Of a DNA stretch of 10,131 nt, positions 1 to 6,670 are shown piece by piece. Under the pieces are notes generated by a model that saw nothing but the letters and a program-made list of their open reading frames with translations, made no database searches and had not been told where the DNA came from. The stretch is from contig DASWMO010000212.1 of assembly GCA_036399715.1 (NCBI GenBank), positions 1 through 10,131 of the forward strand. The letters are read 5' to 3'. The translations under genes and the position numbers were made by a program. The first letter of the stretch is position 1. Every line of letters starts with the position of its first letter. The stretch comes from DASVSE01 sp036399715 (GTDB lineage Bacteria > Bacteroidota > Rhodothermia > Rhodothermales > Rubricoccaceae).

Positions 1-579
1 GCGGAAGTCGGGGTGGTGGAGGAGCGCGTCGAAGGCGAGCGTCTCGTGGCCGGTCTGTTCGGCCGCGGCGATGTCCTCGGGGCCCATCGCGCGCCAGTAG
101 ACGAGCGCCGCCTCCAGGAGTCCGTCGAGGGCCATCCAGTCGTCCTCGGAGGGGTCCTCGCCTACGAGCTGGGCTGCGAGGGCCTGCCGGCGGTGCGCCT
201 GCTCGGCGGCGGGGAGCGAGAGGTAGGCCCAGAGCACGCGCGCCGTCTCCAGCAGGGCGACCGTGTCGTCGGCGACGGCCTCGGGCTCGGTCGCGAGGCG
301 GAAGGCGTCGTCGGGGTCGAGCTCGTAGAGCGAGAACAGGGGCTCGGCGAAGAGGGCGAGGGCGGCGAACTGGACGCCCGTCTCGCCGCCGGCGAGGACG
401 CCGGCGAGGCGCGCCTTGCGCGTGGCGAAGGCCTCGGCCGAGGCGCCATCGAGGACGGCGAGCGTCTCGGGGTCGAGGTCGGCGAAGCCCTCGGGGCCCG
501 TGCCCGGGAAGGCGTCGGGCCCGTCGAGGTCGTCGAAGGCCGCGTCGTCAAAGTCGAAGTCGTCGTCGAAGTCGGTCAT
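1..579 (-). CDS. Acidic hypothetical protein, 3' end beyond window
   Basis: I do not recognise this protein. The ATG is at 579-577 and the frame stays open for 193 codons to base 1, so the C-terminus lies outside the window. The first 20 residues are a run of Asp and Phe (starts MTDFDDDFDFDD), followed by a Gly/Pro-rich link and then a largely alpha-helical, Ala/Leu/Glu-rich body from about residue 35. Late in the visible part are two aromatic motifs, VYWRAMG and FDALLHHPDF. There is no signal peptide or membrane segment, so it is probably cytosolic. It begins 24 bp after the stop of the DUF3037 gene on the same strand and is probably the third gene of that operon. Codon use (G/C at nearly every third position) supports this frame over the Ser/Pro/Arg-rich shadow frame on the same strand. 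The acidic tail could be a partner-binding or DNA-mimic-like segment, but that is a guess. Confidence 0.72.
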   Translation of the reverse strand, partial: MTDFDDDFDFDDAAFDDLDGPDAFPGTGPEGFADLDPETLAVLDGASAEAFATRKARLAGVLAGGETGVQFAALALFAEPLFSLYELDPDDAFRLATEPEAVADDTVALLETARVLWAYLSLPAAEQAHRRQALAAQLVGEDPSEDDWMALDGLLEAALVYWRAMGPEDIAAAEQTGHETLAFDALLHHPDFR

Positions 580-603
580 CCGGGGTCGCTGAAAGGGGCC
601 GTG

Positions 604-1053
604 CTAGACGCCGCGGGGCGTCGGGAGGTCCCCGTAGCCCGAGATGGCCTGCGCGATGCGGCGCGCCTCGGCGCTGGGGTCCGCGGCGACGCCGGTCCGA
701 ACGGGGCCGGCCTGCACGACCGTCGAGCGTGTCGCGACGAGCCAGTGGAAGCGCTCGGAGGGCGGGAGGAGCCCGAGCGGGCCGCCGCGTCCCTCTGCGA
801 CCTCGGCCATGCCGGCGAGGGCGCGTGCGAGCAGACCGGCGTCGAGGCCCGGCCAGCGAGCGGCGAGGCGGCCGGCGAGCGCGCCGGGCGCGTCGGCGAA
901 GTGGAGCGTGAAGACGCGGGCGCGGCGCGCGTGGAGGGCGACGCCGACGGCCTCGGCGTCTCCGGTGTGGGCGTGCGGCACGACGCGGACGAGGGCGTAG
1001 TCGTAGGCGTGGAGCGTCGGCGGCGCGGCGGGTGGCGGGTCGGGCGGCGTCAT
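604..1053 (-). CDS. DUF3037 family protein
   Basis: This 149-aa cytosolic protein belongs to the DUF3037 family, whose biochemical role is unknown. Family features that can be seen are the N-terminal strand YDYALVRVVPH (residues 17-27), the following AVGVALHARR segment (about 35-44, usually NVGVIL in relatives), and the C-terminal signature SERFHWLVATRSTVVQ followed by GPVRTG (about 99-121). The first dozen residues are a Pro-rich leader. The ATG chosen (1053-1051) overlaps the TGA of the HipA-like gene in an ATGA junction, which strongly suggests translational coupling. A longer reading of the same frame through the kinase gene gives only Arg/Pro-rich shadow sequence and was rejected. From what I know of the family, DUF3037 genes often lie next to short HipA-like kinases, so the two probably work together. 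The family call is secure, the function is not. Confidence 0.87.
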   Translation of the reverse strand: MTPPDPPPAAPPTLHAYDYALVRVVPHAHTGDAEAVGVALHARRARVFTLHFADAPGALAGRLAARWPGLDAGLLARALAGMAEVAEGRGGPLGLLPPSERFHWLVATRSTVVQAGPVRTGVAADPSAEARRIAQAISGYGDLPTPRGV

Positions 1054-1904
1054 CGGCGGTACCCGAGGGAGACGCCGGGCGCGGCGAGGGCGGCCGTGCG
1101 GGCGACGTCTGCGGCGGAGACCCAGGCGCGCGGGGCGGCGAGGCGCTCGGCGAACAGGTCCAGGTAGGCCTGCCGGTTGGCGTCGGGCGTGGCGAAGGGC
1201 GCCTCGCGGCCGGGCGGGGCGTCCATCAGGAGGGCGTCCGGGACAGCGGCGACGATGCCGCGGAGCACGTCGGGCGTCAGGAGTGGGGCGAGGCGGGTGT
1301 CCGCCCCGGCGATGTCGTCGGCGAGGGGGAGGAGGACGTGGTCCTTGATCGCGGCGAAGGGGGCGCGGGCGCGCTCGGGCGTGGCGGCGGGCCAGTCGTG
1401 GTGGACGTAGAGGGCGGCGCCGTGGTCGATGAGCCAGAGCGTCGGCGTGCGCTCGGGTCCCTCGGCGGTCATGAGGAGGTTCGGGTTTCGCGGCGTGCGG
1501 TCGATGTTGGTCGTGAGCGCGTCGAACCAGACGATGGCGGAGGCGAGGGCGGGGTCCACGAGGTCCGCCATGCCGGCGGGGTCGTAGGCGAAGGCGGCGG
1601 GCAGGAAGCCGAGGCCGACGTTGGGGCCCTGGGAGCCGCGGAGGATGTCCTGGATCTCGGGGTCGGGCTCGGCGCGGCCGAAGCCGTCGGGGAGGTCCAC
1701 GACGGCGAGGGCGGGGAGGGGGAGGCCGAGCGCCTGCGCGATGCCGCCGGCGACGAGCTCGGCGACGAGGGCGCGTGCGCCCTGGCCGGCCCCGCGGAAC
1801 TTGACGACGAACGGGCCGGCGTCGGTCTCGACGAGGGCGGGGAGCGAGCCGCCCTCGCGGAGCGGCGTCACGTAGCGGGCGGCGGTGACGGTGGAGACGG
1901 GCAT
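1050..1904 (-). CDS. HipA-like (HipA_2-type) protein kinase
   Basis: This 284-aa protein resembles the short HipA-like kinase family found beside DUF3037. Visible kinase features are FVVKF with the probable ATP-binding Lys35, a following helix with Glu49, the catalytic-loop signature NIDRTPRNPN (residues 133-142, Asp135 and Asn140), and LIDHG (158-162), where Asp160 takes the place of the DFG Asp for metal binding. It is much shorter than E. coli HipA (about 440 aa) and lacks the N-terminal HipA domain. No HipB-like antitoxin gene is adjacent. The start MPVSTVTAARYVT (ATG at 1904-1902) is preferred because it begins right at the first conserved strand; the longer frame to 2096 would overlap rpiA. 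No Shine-Dalgarno sequence is seen. It leads an operon with the DUF3037 gene (ATGA overlap) and the acidic protein. Substrate is unknown; toxin activity as in HipA should not be assumed. Confidence 0.86.
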   Translation of the reverse strand: MPVSTVTAARYVTPLREGGSLPALVETDAGPFVVKFRGAGQGARALVAELVAGGIAQALGLPLPALAVVDLPDGFGRAEPDPEIQDILRGSQGPNVGLGFLPAAFAYDPAGMADLVDPALASAIVWFDALTTNIDRTPRNPNLLMTAEGPERTPTLWLIDHGAALYVHHDWPAATPERARAPFAAIKDHVLLPLADDIAGADTRLAPLLTPDVLRGIVAAVPDALLMDAPPGREAPFATPDANRQAYLDLFAERLAAPRAWVSAADVARTAALAAPGVSLGYRR

Positions 1905-1946
1905 CGGGGGTGGGCGTAACCTCGGCGGACAACTTCGCACCGGACC

Positions 1947-2666
1947 ATGACCGACTCGGATCTTGCCAAACGGGCCGCGGGGGAGGCGGCGGCCTGTCTC
2001 GTCGCGGACGGGATGCGCGTGGGCCTCGGGACGGGCTCGACGACGGCCTTCGCGATTGCCGCCCTGGGGCGGCGCGTGCGCGAGGAGGGCCTGCACGTGG
2101 CCGGCGTGCCGACGTCGTTCGCGGCGGAGCGGCTGGCGCGGGCGGCCGGTGTGCCGCTGCTGGGCGTGGATGACCTGGGGCTGGACGCGCTCGCGCCTGA
2201 GGCGGCGGTCCTAGACGTGGCCCTCGACGGAGCGGACGAGGTGGACCCTGGCCTGAACCTCATCAAGGGCCGGGGCGGAGCGCACGTGCGCGAGAAGGTC
2301 GTCGCGGCGCTGGCCGGGCGGTTCGTGGTGCTCGCGGACGCCTCGAAGCGGGTCGCGCGGCTGGGGACGACGATGCCGGTGCCGGTCGAGGTGCTGCCGA
2401 TGGCGGCGGAGGCCGTCGCGCGGAGCCTGCGGGGGATCGGGGCGGTGCCCGTGTTGCGGATGGCGGTCGCGAAGGACGGGCCGGTCGTGACGGACCAGGG
2501 GCTGTGGATCCTGGATGCGCGCTTCGACGGGATCGCGGACGCCGGGGCGGTCTCCCTCGCCATCGACGGGCTGCCGGGCGTGCTGGGGCACGGCCTCTTT
2601 CTGGGGATGGCGACGGACGTGCTGATCGGGCGGGCCGATGGGAGCGTGGAGCACGTCCGCGCCTGA
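1947..2666 (+). CDS. rpiA: Ribose-5-phosphate isomerase A
   Basis: This enzyme interconverts ribose 5-phosphate and ribulose 5-phosphate in the non-oxidative pentose phosphate pathway in the cytosol. The 239-aa length is close to the usual 220-235. The phosphate-binding loop GLGTGST is at residues 26-32, LDGADEVD at 93-100, LIKGRGGAHVREK at 105-117, and the conserved DASK at 131-134. By spacing, Asp94, Asp97, Lys107 and Glu116 match E. coli Asp81, Asp84, Lys94 and Glu103, the catalytic set, so the enzyme should be active. The ATG at 1947 is 42 bp from the divergent kinase start; no Shine-Dalgarno sequence or clear promoter is visible in that gap. The next gene is convergent and only 16 bp away, so rpiA appears monocistronic. 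Confidence 0.97.
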   Translation: MTDSDLAKRAAGEAAACLVADGMRVGLGTGSTTAFAIAALGRRVREEGLHVAGVPTSFAAERLARAAGVPLLGVDDLGLDALAPEAAVLDVALDGADEVDPGLNLIKGRGGAHVREKVVAALAGRFVVLADASKRVARLGTTMPVPVEVLPMAAEAVARSLRGIGAVPVLRMAVAKDGPVVTDQGLWILDARFDGIADAGAVSLAIDGLPGVLGHGLFLGMATDVLIGRADGSVEHVRA

Positions 2667-2673
2667 GCGTCGG

Positions 2674-2688
2674 GGCTGAGGGTCAGCC
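2674..2688. terminator. Short hairpin between convergent genes
   Basis: GGCTGA, a GGG loop and TCAGCC form a perfect 6-bp inverted repeat starting 8 bp after the rpiA stop codon. It includes the stop codon of the convergent gene at 2683. It could act as a bidirectional terminator, but no T tract follows on either strand, so an intrinsic terminator is uncertain. Confidence 0.3.
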
Positions 2689-3378
2689 GCGAGCGGTGAG
2701 GCCGACGCTTCGGGCGATGGCCGGCTTACTCTTGAAGGCAAGGGTGAGCCACTTGCGGGTCGGGGTCATCCAGTCCATGAAGGCCCGGTAGGCAGCGTCG
2801 CGCTCGTCGGTGCTCCCGCCGTGCGTGCCGGTCGCGGAGGTCGTGCCGGAGGCGGCCTGTTCGAGCGCGTCGATGGCGGCGGCGACGGCGTCGAGGGCCT
2901 TGTCGGGGTAGCCGACTTTGGCGACGGCGGTAGCGTAGGGGTCCTGCCGAACGGCGGCGAGCGTGGACCGGGCCTCGCCGAGGAACGCGTCGCGGTCTCC
3001 GGCGGCGCTCTCGCGGGCGACGCCGAGGGCCTCGCGCTCGGGGGCCCCGGGGTACCGCGTCCGAAGCGTGGAGCGGAGGTCGTTGTAGGCCTCGCGGGCG
3101 GCCCGGTCGGTCGCCTTCAGGCCGCCGCGGGCGCCGGACTGCGCGCCGGTCGCGGCGTCGCGCTCGCCGTACTCGGTGAGGTAGGCGTCGGCGAGGGGGA
3201 GACCGGCGGTGAGGGCGGCCTCGTCCTGGCCGCGGGCGGCGGCGAGGGCGAGGGCTTCGGGGTCTTTGAGGACGTTCTGGACGATCTGGCGGTTGCGCGT
3301 GACCGTCTCGATCTGGCGGCGGTTGTTGGGCCCGCGCGCGGGGCGCGGCGGGGTCGGGAGGGCGGAGTCGTCGGGCAT
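2683..3378 (-). CDS. Helical hypothetical protein with internal duplication, downstream of 21-bp repeat array
   Basis: The function is unknown. The 231-aa protein is Ala-rich, almost entirely alpha-helical, with no signal peptide or membrane segment. It appears to be two copies of a roughly 100-aa unit. In the first (about 22-120) a helix ending LKDPEALA is followed by an Ala/Leu helix, TDRAAREAYNDLR and EREALGV. In the second (about 128-227) VRQDPYATA is followed by an Ala/Leu helix, TDERDAAYRAFMDW and ARSVGL. The two DP motifs are 107 residues apart. A Gly/Ser/Thr-rich loop at 177-190 interrupts the second copy. The layout resembles a widespread uncharacterised Bacteroidota family of duplicated helical proteins, by memory only. 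The start ATG at 3378 precedes the first clear helix; an in-frame ATG at 3444 would add a Gly/Pro/Ser-rich 22-aa leader and is less likely. Upstream lie two palindromes and ten 21-bp repeats, which probably belong to its regulation. Confidence 0.8.
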   Translation of the reverse strand: MPDDSALPTPPRPARGPNNRRQIETVTRNRQIVQNVLKDPEALALAAARGQDEAALTAGLPLADAYLTEYGERDAATGAQSGARGGLKATDRAAREAYNDLRSTLRTRYPGAPEREALGVARESAAGDRDAFLGEARSTLAAVRQDPYATAVAKVGYPDKALDAVAAAIDALEQAASGTTSATGTHGGSTDERDAAYRAFMDWMTPTRKWLTLAFKSKPAIARSVGLTARG

Positions 3379-3388
3379 CGGTGGGGAG

Positions 3389-3402
3389 CCGGGTGAACCC
3401 GG
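3389..3402. promoter_or_regulatory. 14-bp palindrome ahead of the duplicated helical protein
   Basis: CCGGGT, GA, ACCCGG is a perfect inverted repeat with 6-bp arms, ending 10 bp upstream of the ATG at 3378. The 2-nt centre is too small for a good RNA loop, so a dimeric repressor or activator site is more natural than a hairpin. Which protein would bind is unknown; the gene's own product is one possibility. Confidence 0.4.
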
Positions 3403-3419
3403 ACCTGTGTGGGAGGTCC
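3401..3419. promoter_or_regulatory. 19-bp interrupted palindrome (GGACCT-N7-AGGTCC)
   Basis: Perfect 6-bp arms separated by 7 nt, overlapping the neighbouring palindrome by two bases. On the minus strand it lies just after an AT-rich stretch reading CCATATTGG, the only such stretch between the array and the gene, where a promoter could sit. In RNA it would form a 6-bp stem with a 7-nt loop in the leader. It could be a second operator half or a leader hairpin. Confidence 0.4.
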
Positions 3420-3465
3420 AATATGGAGACCCGCCCGTCCCCATCCAAGGGGCGAGGTTGAGAAC

Positions 3466-3675
3466 GCGATTGTGGTGCCTTCTGAAGCCGCGGTCGTGAC
3501 CTCTGGACCTCAGGTTGCGCCCTTTGGGGTCGCGGTAATGCCCCTTCGAGTGGCGGTAGTGCCCTTTGAGGTCACGGTAATGTCCTCTGGGCCTGCGGTC
3601 GCACCCTCCAAGGTCGCGGTCGTGCCCTCTGAGGTCGCGGTCATGCTCTGCGGAGTGGCGGTAGCGCCTTCGGGG
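3466..3675. repeat. Tandem array of ten 21-bp repeats
   Basis: Ten contiguous degenerate units of exactly 21 bp start at 3466, 3487, 3508, 3529, 3550, 3571, 3592, 3613, 3634 and 3655, with no spacers and no length variation. On the plus strand the unit contains GCGGT at positions 4-8, then a variable triplet, then G-CCC-T at 12-16, and usually ends in GAG or GGG. Positions 7 and 8 (GT) are invariant and positions 6, 12, 14 and 16 nearly so; positions 9-11 and 17-21 vary. The array fills most of the 313-bp gap (3379-3691) between the RM stop and the helical-protein start. It begins 16 bp after the RM stop in the direction of transcription. A 21-bp period is about two helical turns, which would put equivalent contacts on one DNA face. 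Reading frames stay open through it on both strands, but I regard it as non-coding. Confidence 0.92.
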
Positions 3676-3691
3676 GGCGGTCGGGGGCCGG

Positions 3692-6553
3692 TCAGGCGGG
3701 CTGGGCTCGGGGGCCGACGGCGTCGGTGGTGAGGAAGGGGGCGGGGTCGGTGACGGCGGGGGGGAGGCCGGGGCCGACGACGGGCTGGCCGGCGGCCTCG
3801 CGGTCGGCGAGGTCGGCGTTGAGGGCGAGGAGGTGGGCGAGGGCGTCGGCGGGGGCGGGCATCCCGTAGGCGGCGCGGACGGCGGCGTCGAGGCGGTCGT
3901 GGGCGGTGCGGAGGGGGTTGGCGCCGGGGGTGTCGAGGAGGCGGTAGACCTCGCGGAGGGAGCGGGTGGTGACGAGGCCGTCTCGGAGAGCGCGGAGGGC
4001 GACGGCGGCATCGGCGACGGCGCGGGCCTGGGCGGCGGTCGGGGCCTGCGGCCAGGGGAAAGAATCGAAGACGGTGTTGGACGTATACGAGGGGGTGACG
4101 CCGAGCGTGGTGCATCGGGCGACAAACCAGTCCCAGTGCAGGCCCGATTGGAGGATGCCGAACGAGTAGTCGTCCGCGAGCGGGAAGACCTGGAGTTTCG
4201 CGTTCGGGTGAACGGTGCTCGACACGAAGGCGAAAATGGATCGCATCGTGGTGTTGGAGCAGGCTATGTAGCGGGGCAAGGCATCGAGCTTCGCCATCAG
4301 TTCTCCTCGGCCGCGCCAGTGGCGCCACCAGCGTTGTAGGTGCTGTTGGCGGGGCCCTTTGTCACGGCCCGTGCTTTCGTGCTCCGCAGCGGCGTTCGCC
4401 TCCATCGTCGGGAGGACGAGGCGGCGGATGTGCTCGAAGGGCTCGCGGTAGGCCTGTGCCTCGAACAGGTCGCGGTTCTGGAAGTCGACGACGTAGCGGG
4501 CGGGTCCGGGCGGGACCTCGCTGAGCAGGTCGTCGCCGGTCATAAACGGGTGGACAACGTCGGCGTTCGCGGCGCGCTTCTCGATCATGCGCCGGGCGTC
4601 GTCGGGGGGGAGCAGGAAGCCGGCGTGGCCGTGGGTCTGGCCCTGGTAGCACGCGCCGGACTGGGCGTTGATAGCGAGCGCGCGGGCACCCGTCACATCG
4701 GTATCAGGCGAGAGGGCCGGGTTGATGTGCTCAACCTCATGGACCGTGGTCGGGGCCGACGGCTTGTTTCCCTTCTGCTCGTAAAGCCGCTTCATGCCCG
4801 GTGCCTCGCCTTTGACCCAGTTCACGATGGAGACGTGAACGGCAGCCTCTCCAGTCCACGGCTGCGTCGAGACGGCCTCGGTGATGGTGCCGCCGTTCTG
4901 GACGACGTAGTCGAGGCCGCCCTCGCGGGACTCGTTCTGGCGGATCGTGTTGGTGCCGACGAGGCCGGCGCGGCCACCGGGGGCGAGGTGGTCGTGGGTT
5001 TTGCGGATCCAGTAGACGCAGTAGTCGGCACGGCCCGAGAGGGCGGGGTAGGCCTCGCGGAGCTGTCGGACGTAGGCGGGTCCGAACTCCGTCTGCATCT
5101 TGTTCTTGGACTGGAAGGGCGGGTTGCCGATGACGGCGTCGGCGGCGGGCCAGTCGGTAAAGAGGGCGTCGGCCTCGCGGATGTTGCCGGCGAGGTCGTC
5201 GAGCGGGAGGGTGTCCGAGAAGAGGAGCCCGGTGAGGTCGGCCTCGTCGGCGTCGGCGGTGTCGAGGGCCTCGCGCTGAGCGAGCTCTTTGGCGATGGTG
5301 AGCGTGACGCGGGCGAGCTCGACGCCGAAGGGGCTGTTGTCGAGGCCGTAGAGCTGGCGGACGTTGACGCGCGAGGTCATGTTGACGCCGCGGCGCTGGC
5401 GCTCGCGGACGGAGAACTCGCCGGCGATGCGGGCGAGGATCTCGATTTCGAGGCGCTTGAGCTCGCGGAAGGCGACGTAGAGGAAGTTGCCGGAGCCGCA
5501 GGCGGGGTCGAGGACGCGGAACTGGAGGAGGGCGTCGCGGAGGCCGACGAGGTCGGTGAGGGTGCGGGCGGCGGCGATGCGCTCGCGCCAGGGGCGGACG
5601 ATGGTGGGCTGGACGATTTTCTGGATGTCCGCCTCGTGGGTGAAGTGGGCGCCGGAGGCGTGGCGTTTGGCGGGGTCCATGATGCTCTGGAAGAGCGTGC
5701 CGAGGACCTCGGGCTGGACGGCGTTCCAGCCGCGGCGGGCGGCCTCGGCGAGCTGGAAGGCTTCCCCCTTGAGGAGCGAGAACGGCTCGACGTCTCGGAA
5801 GAGGCCGCCGTTGAAGTAGCGGACGCCGGCGTAGGGGCCGCTCGCGGCGGGCGTCGGCGTGGCCATCTGGCGGAAGAGGCCGGCGATGGCGTCGCCGGCG
5901 TCGGTTCCGTCGGTCTCGGCGGCTTCGAGGAGGTCGAGGAAGCGGCGCTTGGGGAGCAGGCCGGTGTCCTCGGCGAACATGGCGACGACGGACCGGAGCA
6001 TGAACGTGCGAGCGGCGTCCTCGTCGGCCCGGCGGGCGAGCAGGGTGGTGTAGAGCGCCGCGAGCGTCTCGGCGACGCGCCGGGTGACAGCGACGCGGTC
6101 GTTGGTGAACTCGGGGTTGGTCGGCTTGCGGAGGAGGAAGTTGAAGGCGGCGCGTCGCTCGACGAGGTCGTCGAGGCGGACCTTGTCGACGGGGTCGTGC
6201 TGGAGCTCGAAGTTGTAGATCCAGAACTCGTCGAAGTTGGAGAGGATGACGAAGGGCGGACGGGGGGCGAGCTCGAACCAGTACTCGCGGGCCTGGTCGT
6301 AGTGCTTGCTCAGGCGCTCGCCGCGCTTCTTCATCTCGATGAGGACGCGGCCTTCCCAGTGGAGGTCGGCGAAGCCGGTGGCCTTGCCTTTTCGCTTGAC
6401 CCGCTCTTCGAGCGTGGCGCCGGCCTCGGTCACGCCGCCGTGGCCGAACGCCTGGAAGAGGCGGTCGACGAAGACCTGAGCCTCGCCCTTCTCGTCGCCC
6501 TTGAGCGTCCGGGCGTAATCGACGAAGGTCTGGACGCGTTGCTCGGGGGTCAT
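3692..6553 (-). CDS. MmeI-like type IIL restriction-modification enzyme
   Basis: This 953-aa polypeptide is predicted to cut and methylate DNA by itself. N-terminal nuclease: Asp63, nine residues, then Glu73-Met-Lys75 (ADLHWEG and LIEMKKRG), the same D-X9-ExK spacing as MmeI. A helical linker follows (about 150-300). The amino-methyltransferase domain has motif X near GAHFTHEADIQK (301-312), the SAM loop LDPACGSGNFLY (348-359) and motif IV NPPF (477-480), so the product should be N6-methyladenine. The target-recognition domain is about 600-835, followed by a C-terminal helical region. Length matches the family (about 900-950). No separate methylase, specificity subunit or McrBC-like partner is present. 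The start at 6553 is 117 bp from the divergent pcrA start. Both catalytic centres look intact. The recognition site cannot be read from sequence alone. The recognition domain is visibly less GC-biased than the rest, which fits exchange of that module. Confidence 0.93.
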   Translation of the reverse strand: MTPEQRVQTFVDYARTLKGDEKGEAQVFVDRLFQAFGHGGVTEAGATLEERVKRKGKATGFADLHWEGRVLIEMKKRGERLSKHYDQAREYWFELAPRPPFVILSNFDEFWIYNFELQHDPVDKVRLDDLVERRAAFNFLLRKPTNPEFTNDRVAVTRRVAETLAALYTTLLARRADEDAARTFMLRSVVAMFAEDTGLLPKRRFLDLLEAAETDGTDAGDAIAGLFRQMATPTPAASGPYAGVRYFNGGLFRDVEPFSLLKGEAFQLAEAARRGWNAVQPEVLGTLFQSIMDPAKRHASGAHFTHEADIQKIVQPTIVRPWRERIAAARTLTDLVGLRDALLQFRVLDPACGSGNFLYVAFRELKRLEIEILARIAGEFSVRERQRRGVNMTSRVNVRQLYGLDNSPFGVELARVTLTIAKELAQREALDTADADEADLTGLLFSDTLPLDDLAGNIREADALFTDWPAADAVIGNPPFQSKNKMQTEFGPAYVRQLREAYPALSGRADYCVYWIRKTHDHLAPGGRAGLVGTNTIRQNESREGGLDYVVQNGGTITEAVSTQPWTGEAAVHVSIVNWVKGEAPGMKRLYEQKGNKPSAPTTVHEVEHINPALSPDTDVTGARALAINAQSGACYQGQTHGHAGFLLPPDDARRMIEKRAANADVVHPFMTGDDLLSEVPPGPARYVVDFQNRDLFEAQAYREPFEHIRRLVLPTMEANAAAEHESTGRDKGPRQQHLQRWWRHWRGRGELMAKLDALPRYIACSNTTMRSIFAFVSSTVHPNAKLQVFPLADDYSFGILQSGLHWDWFVARCTTLGVTPSYTSNTVFDSFPWPQAPTAAQARAVADAAVALRALRDGLVTTRSLREVYRLLDTPGANPLRTAHDRLDAAVRAAYGMPAPADALAHLLALNADLADREAAGQPVVGPGLPPAVTDPAPFLTTDAVGPRAQPA

Positions 6554-6577
6554 ATAACGACCGGGTCGGGTAGACGC

Positions 6578-6585
6578 CGAACATA
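6578..6585 (-). promoter_or_regulatory. Possible -7 element for the RM gene
   Basis: On the minus strand this reads TATGTTCG, one mismatch from the Bacteroidota -7 element TAnnTTTG, and lies 24 bp upstream of the RM start codon. No TTTG is found about 19 bp further upstream, so this is a weak candidate. Confidence 0.3.
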
Positions 6586-6640
6586 GCCGACGGCCCGCCC
6601 GTGGCGGAGGGATTCACCGGCAGTGCCGTAGGGGCGGCGG

Positions 6641-6648
6641 TAGGTTGC
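6641..6648 (+). promoter_or_regulatory. Possible -7 element for pcrA
   Basis: TAGGTTGC, followed by GGG, nearly repeats the TAGATTGC plus GGG found at 9121 in the better promoter candidate. It lies 22 bp before the pcrA ATG. There is no matching -33 TTTG, so confidence is low. Confidence 0.3.
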
Positions 6649-6670
6649 GGGAAACGACGCCACGCCCGAG

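Noticed and set aside
604..1932. 442-aa version of the DUF3037 protein
   Set aside because: The N-terminal two thirds is an Arg/Pro-rich shadow of the kinase gene; the ATGA overlap at 1050-1053 gives a family-sized protein.
1905..1946. Divergent promoters between the kinase and rpiA
   Set aside because: Only 42 bp, with no convincing TTTG or TAnnTTTG pair on either strand; promoters must be partly inside the genes or of another type.
1050..2096. 348-aa version of the HipA-like kinase
   Set aside because: The extra N-terminus overlaps rpiA on the other strand, is Arg/Pro-rich, and adds no kinase feature.
3466..3675. CRISPR array
   Set aside because: Units are contiguous 21-mers with no unique spacers, are too divergent from each other, and no cas genes are nearby.
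3681..3716. 10-bp direct repeat TCGGGGGCCG (3681-3690 and 3707-3716) at the RM gene end
   Set aside because: Short GC-only repeats are expected by chance at this base composition and there is no insertion between them to suggest a target-site duplication.
2683..4125. 480-aa version of the helical protein reading through the array into the RM gene
   Set aside because: Upstream of 3378 the translation is Pro/Ser/Arg-rich, low-complexity, and overlaps the end of the RM gene; the helical domain begins after the ATG at 3378.
4340..6586. 748-aa open frame on the plus strand opposite the RM gene
   Set aside because: It is a Gly/Glu/Val/Ala-rich mirror of the RM gene caused by high third-position GC; it has no recognisable domain, while the opposite strand has a full set of catalytic motifs.
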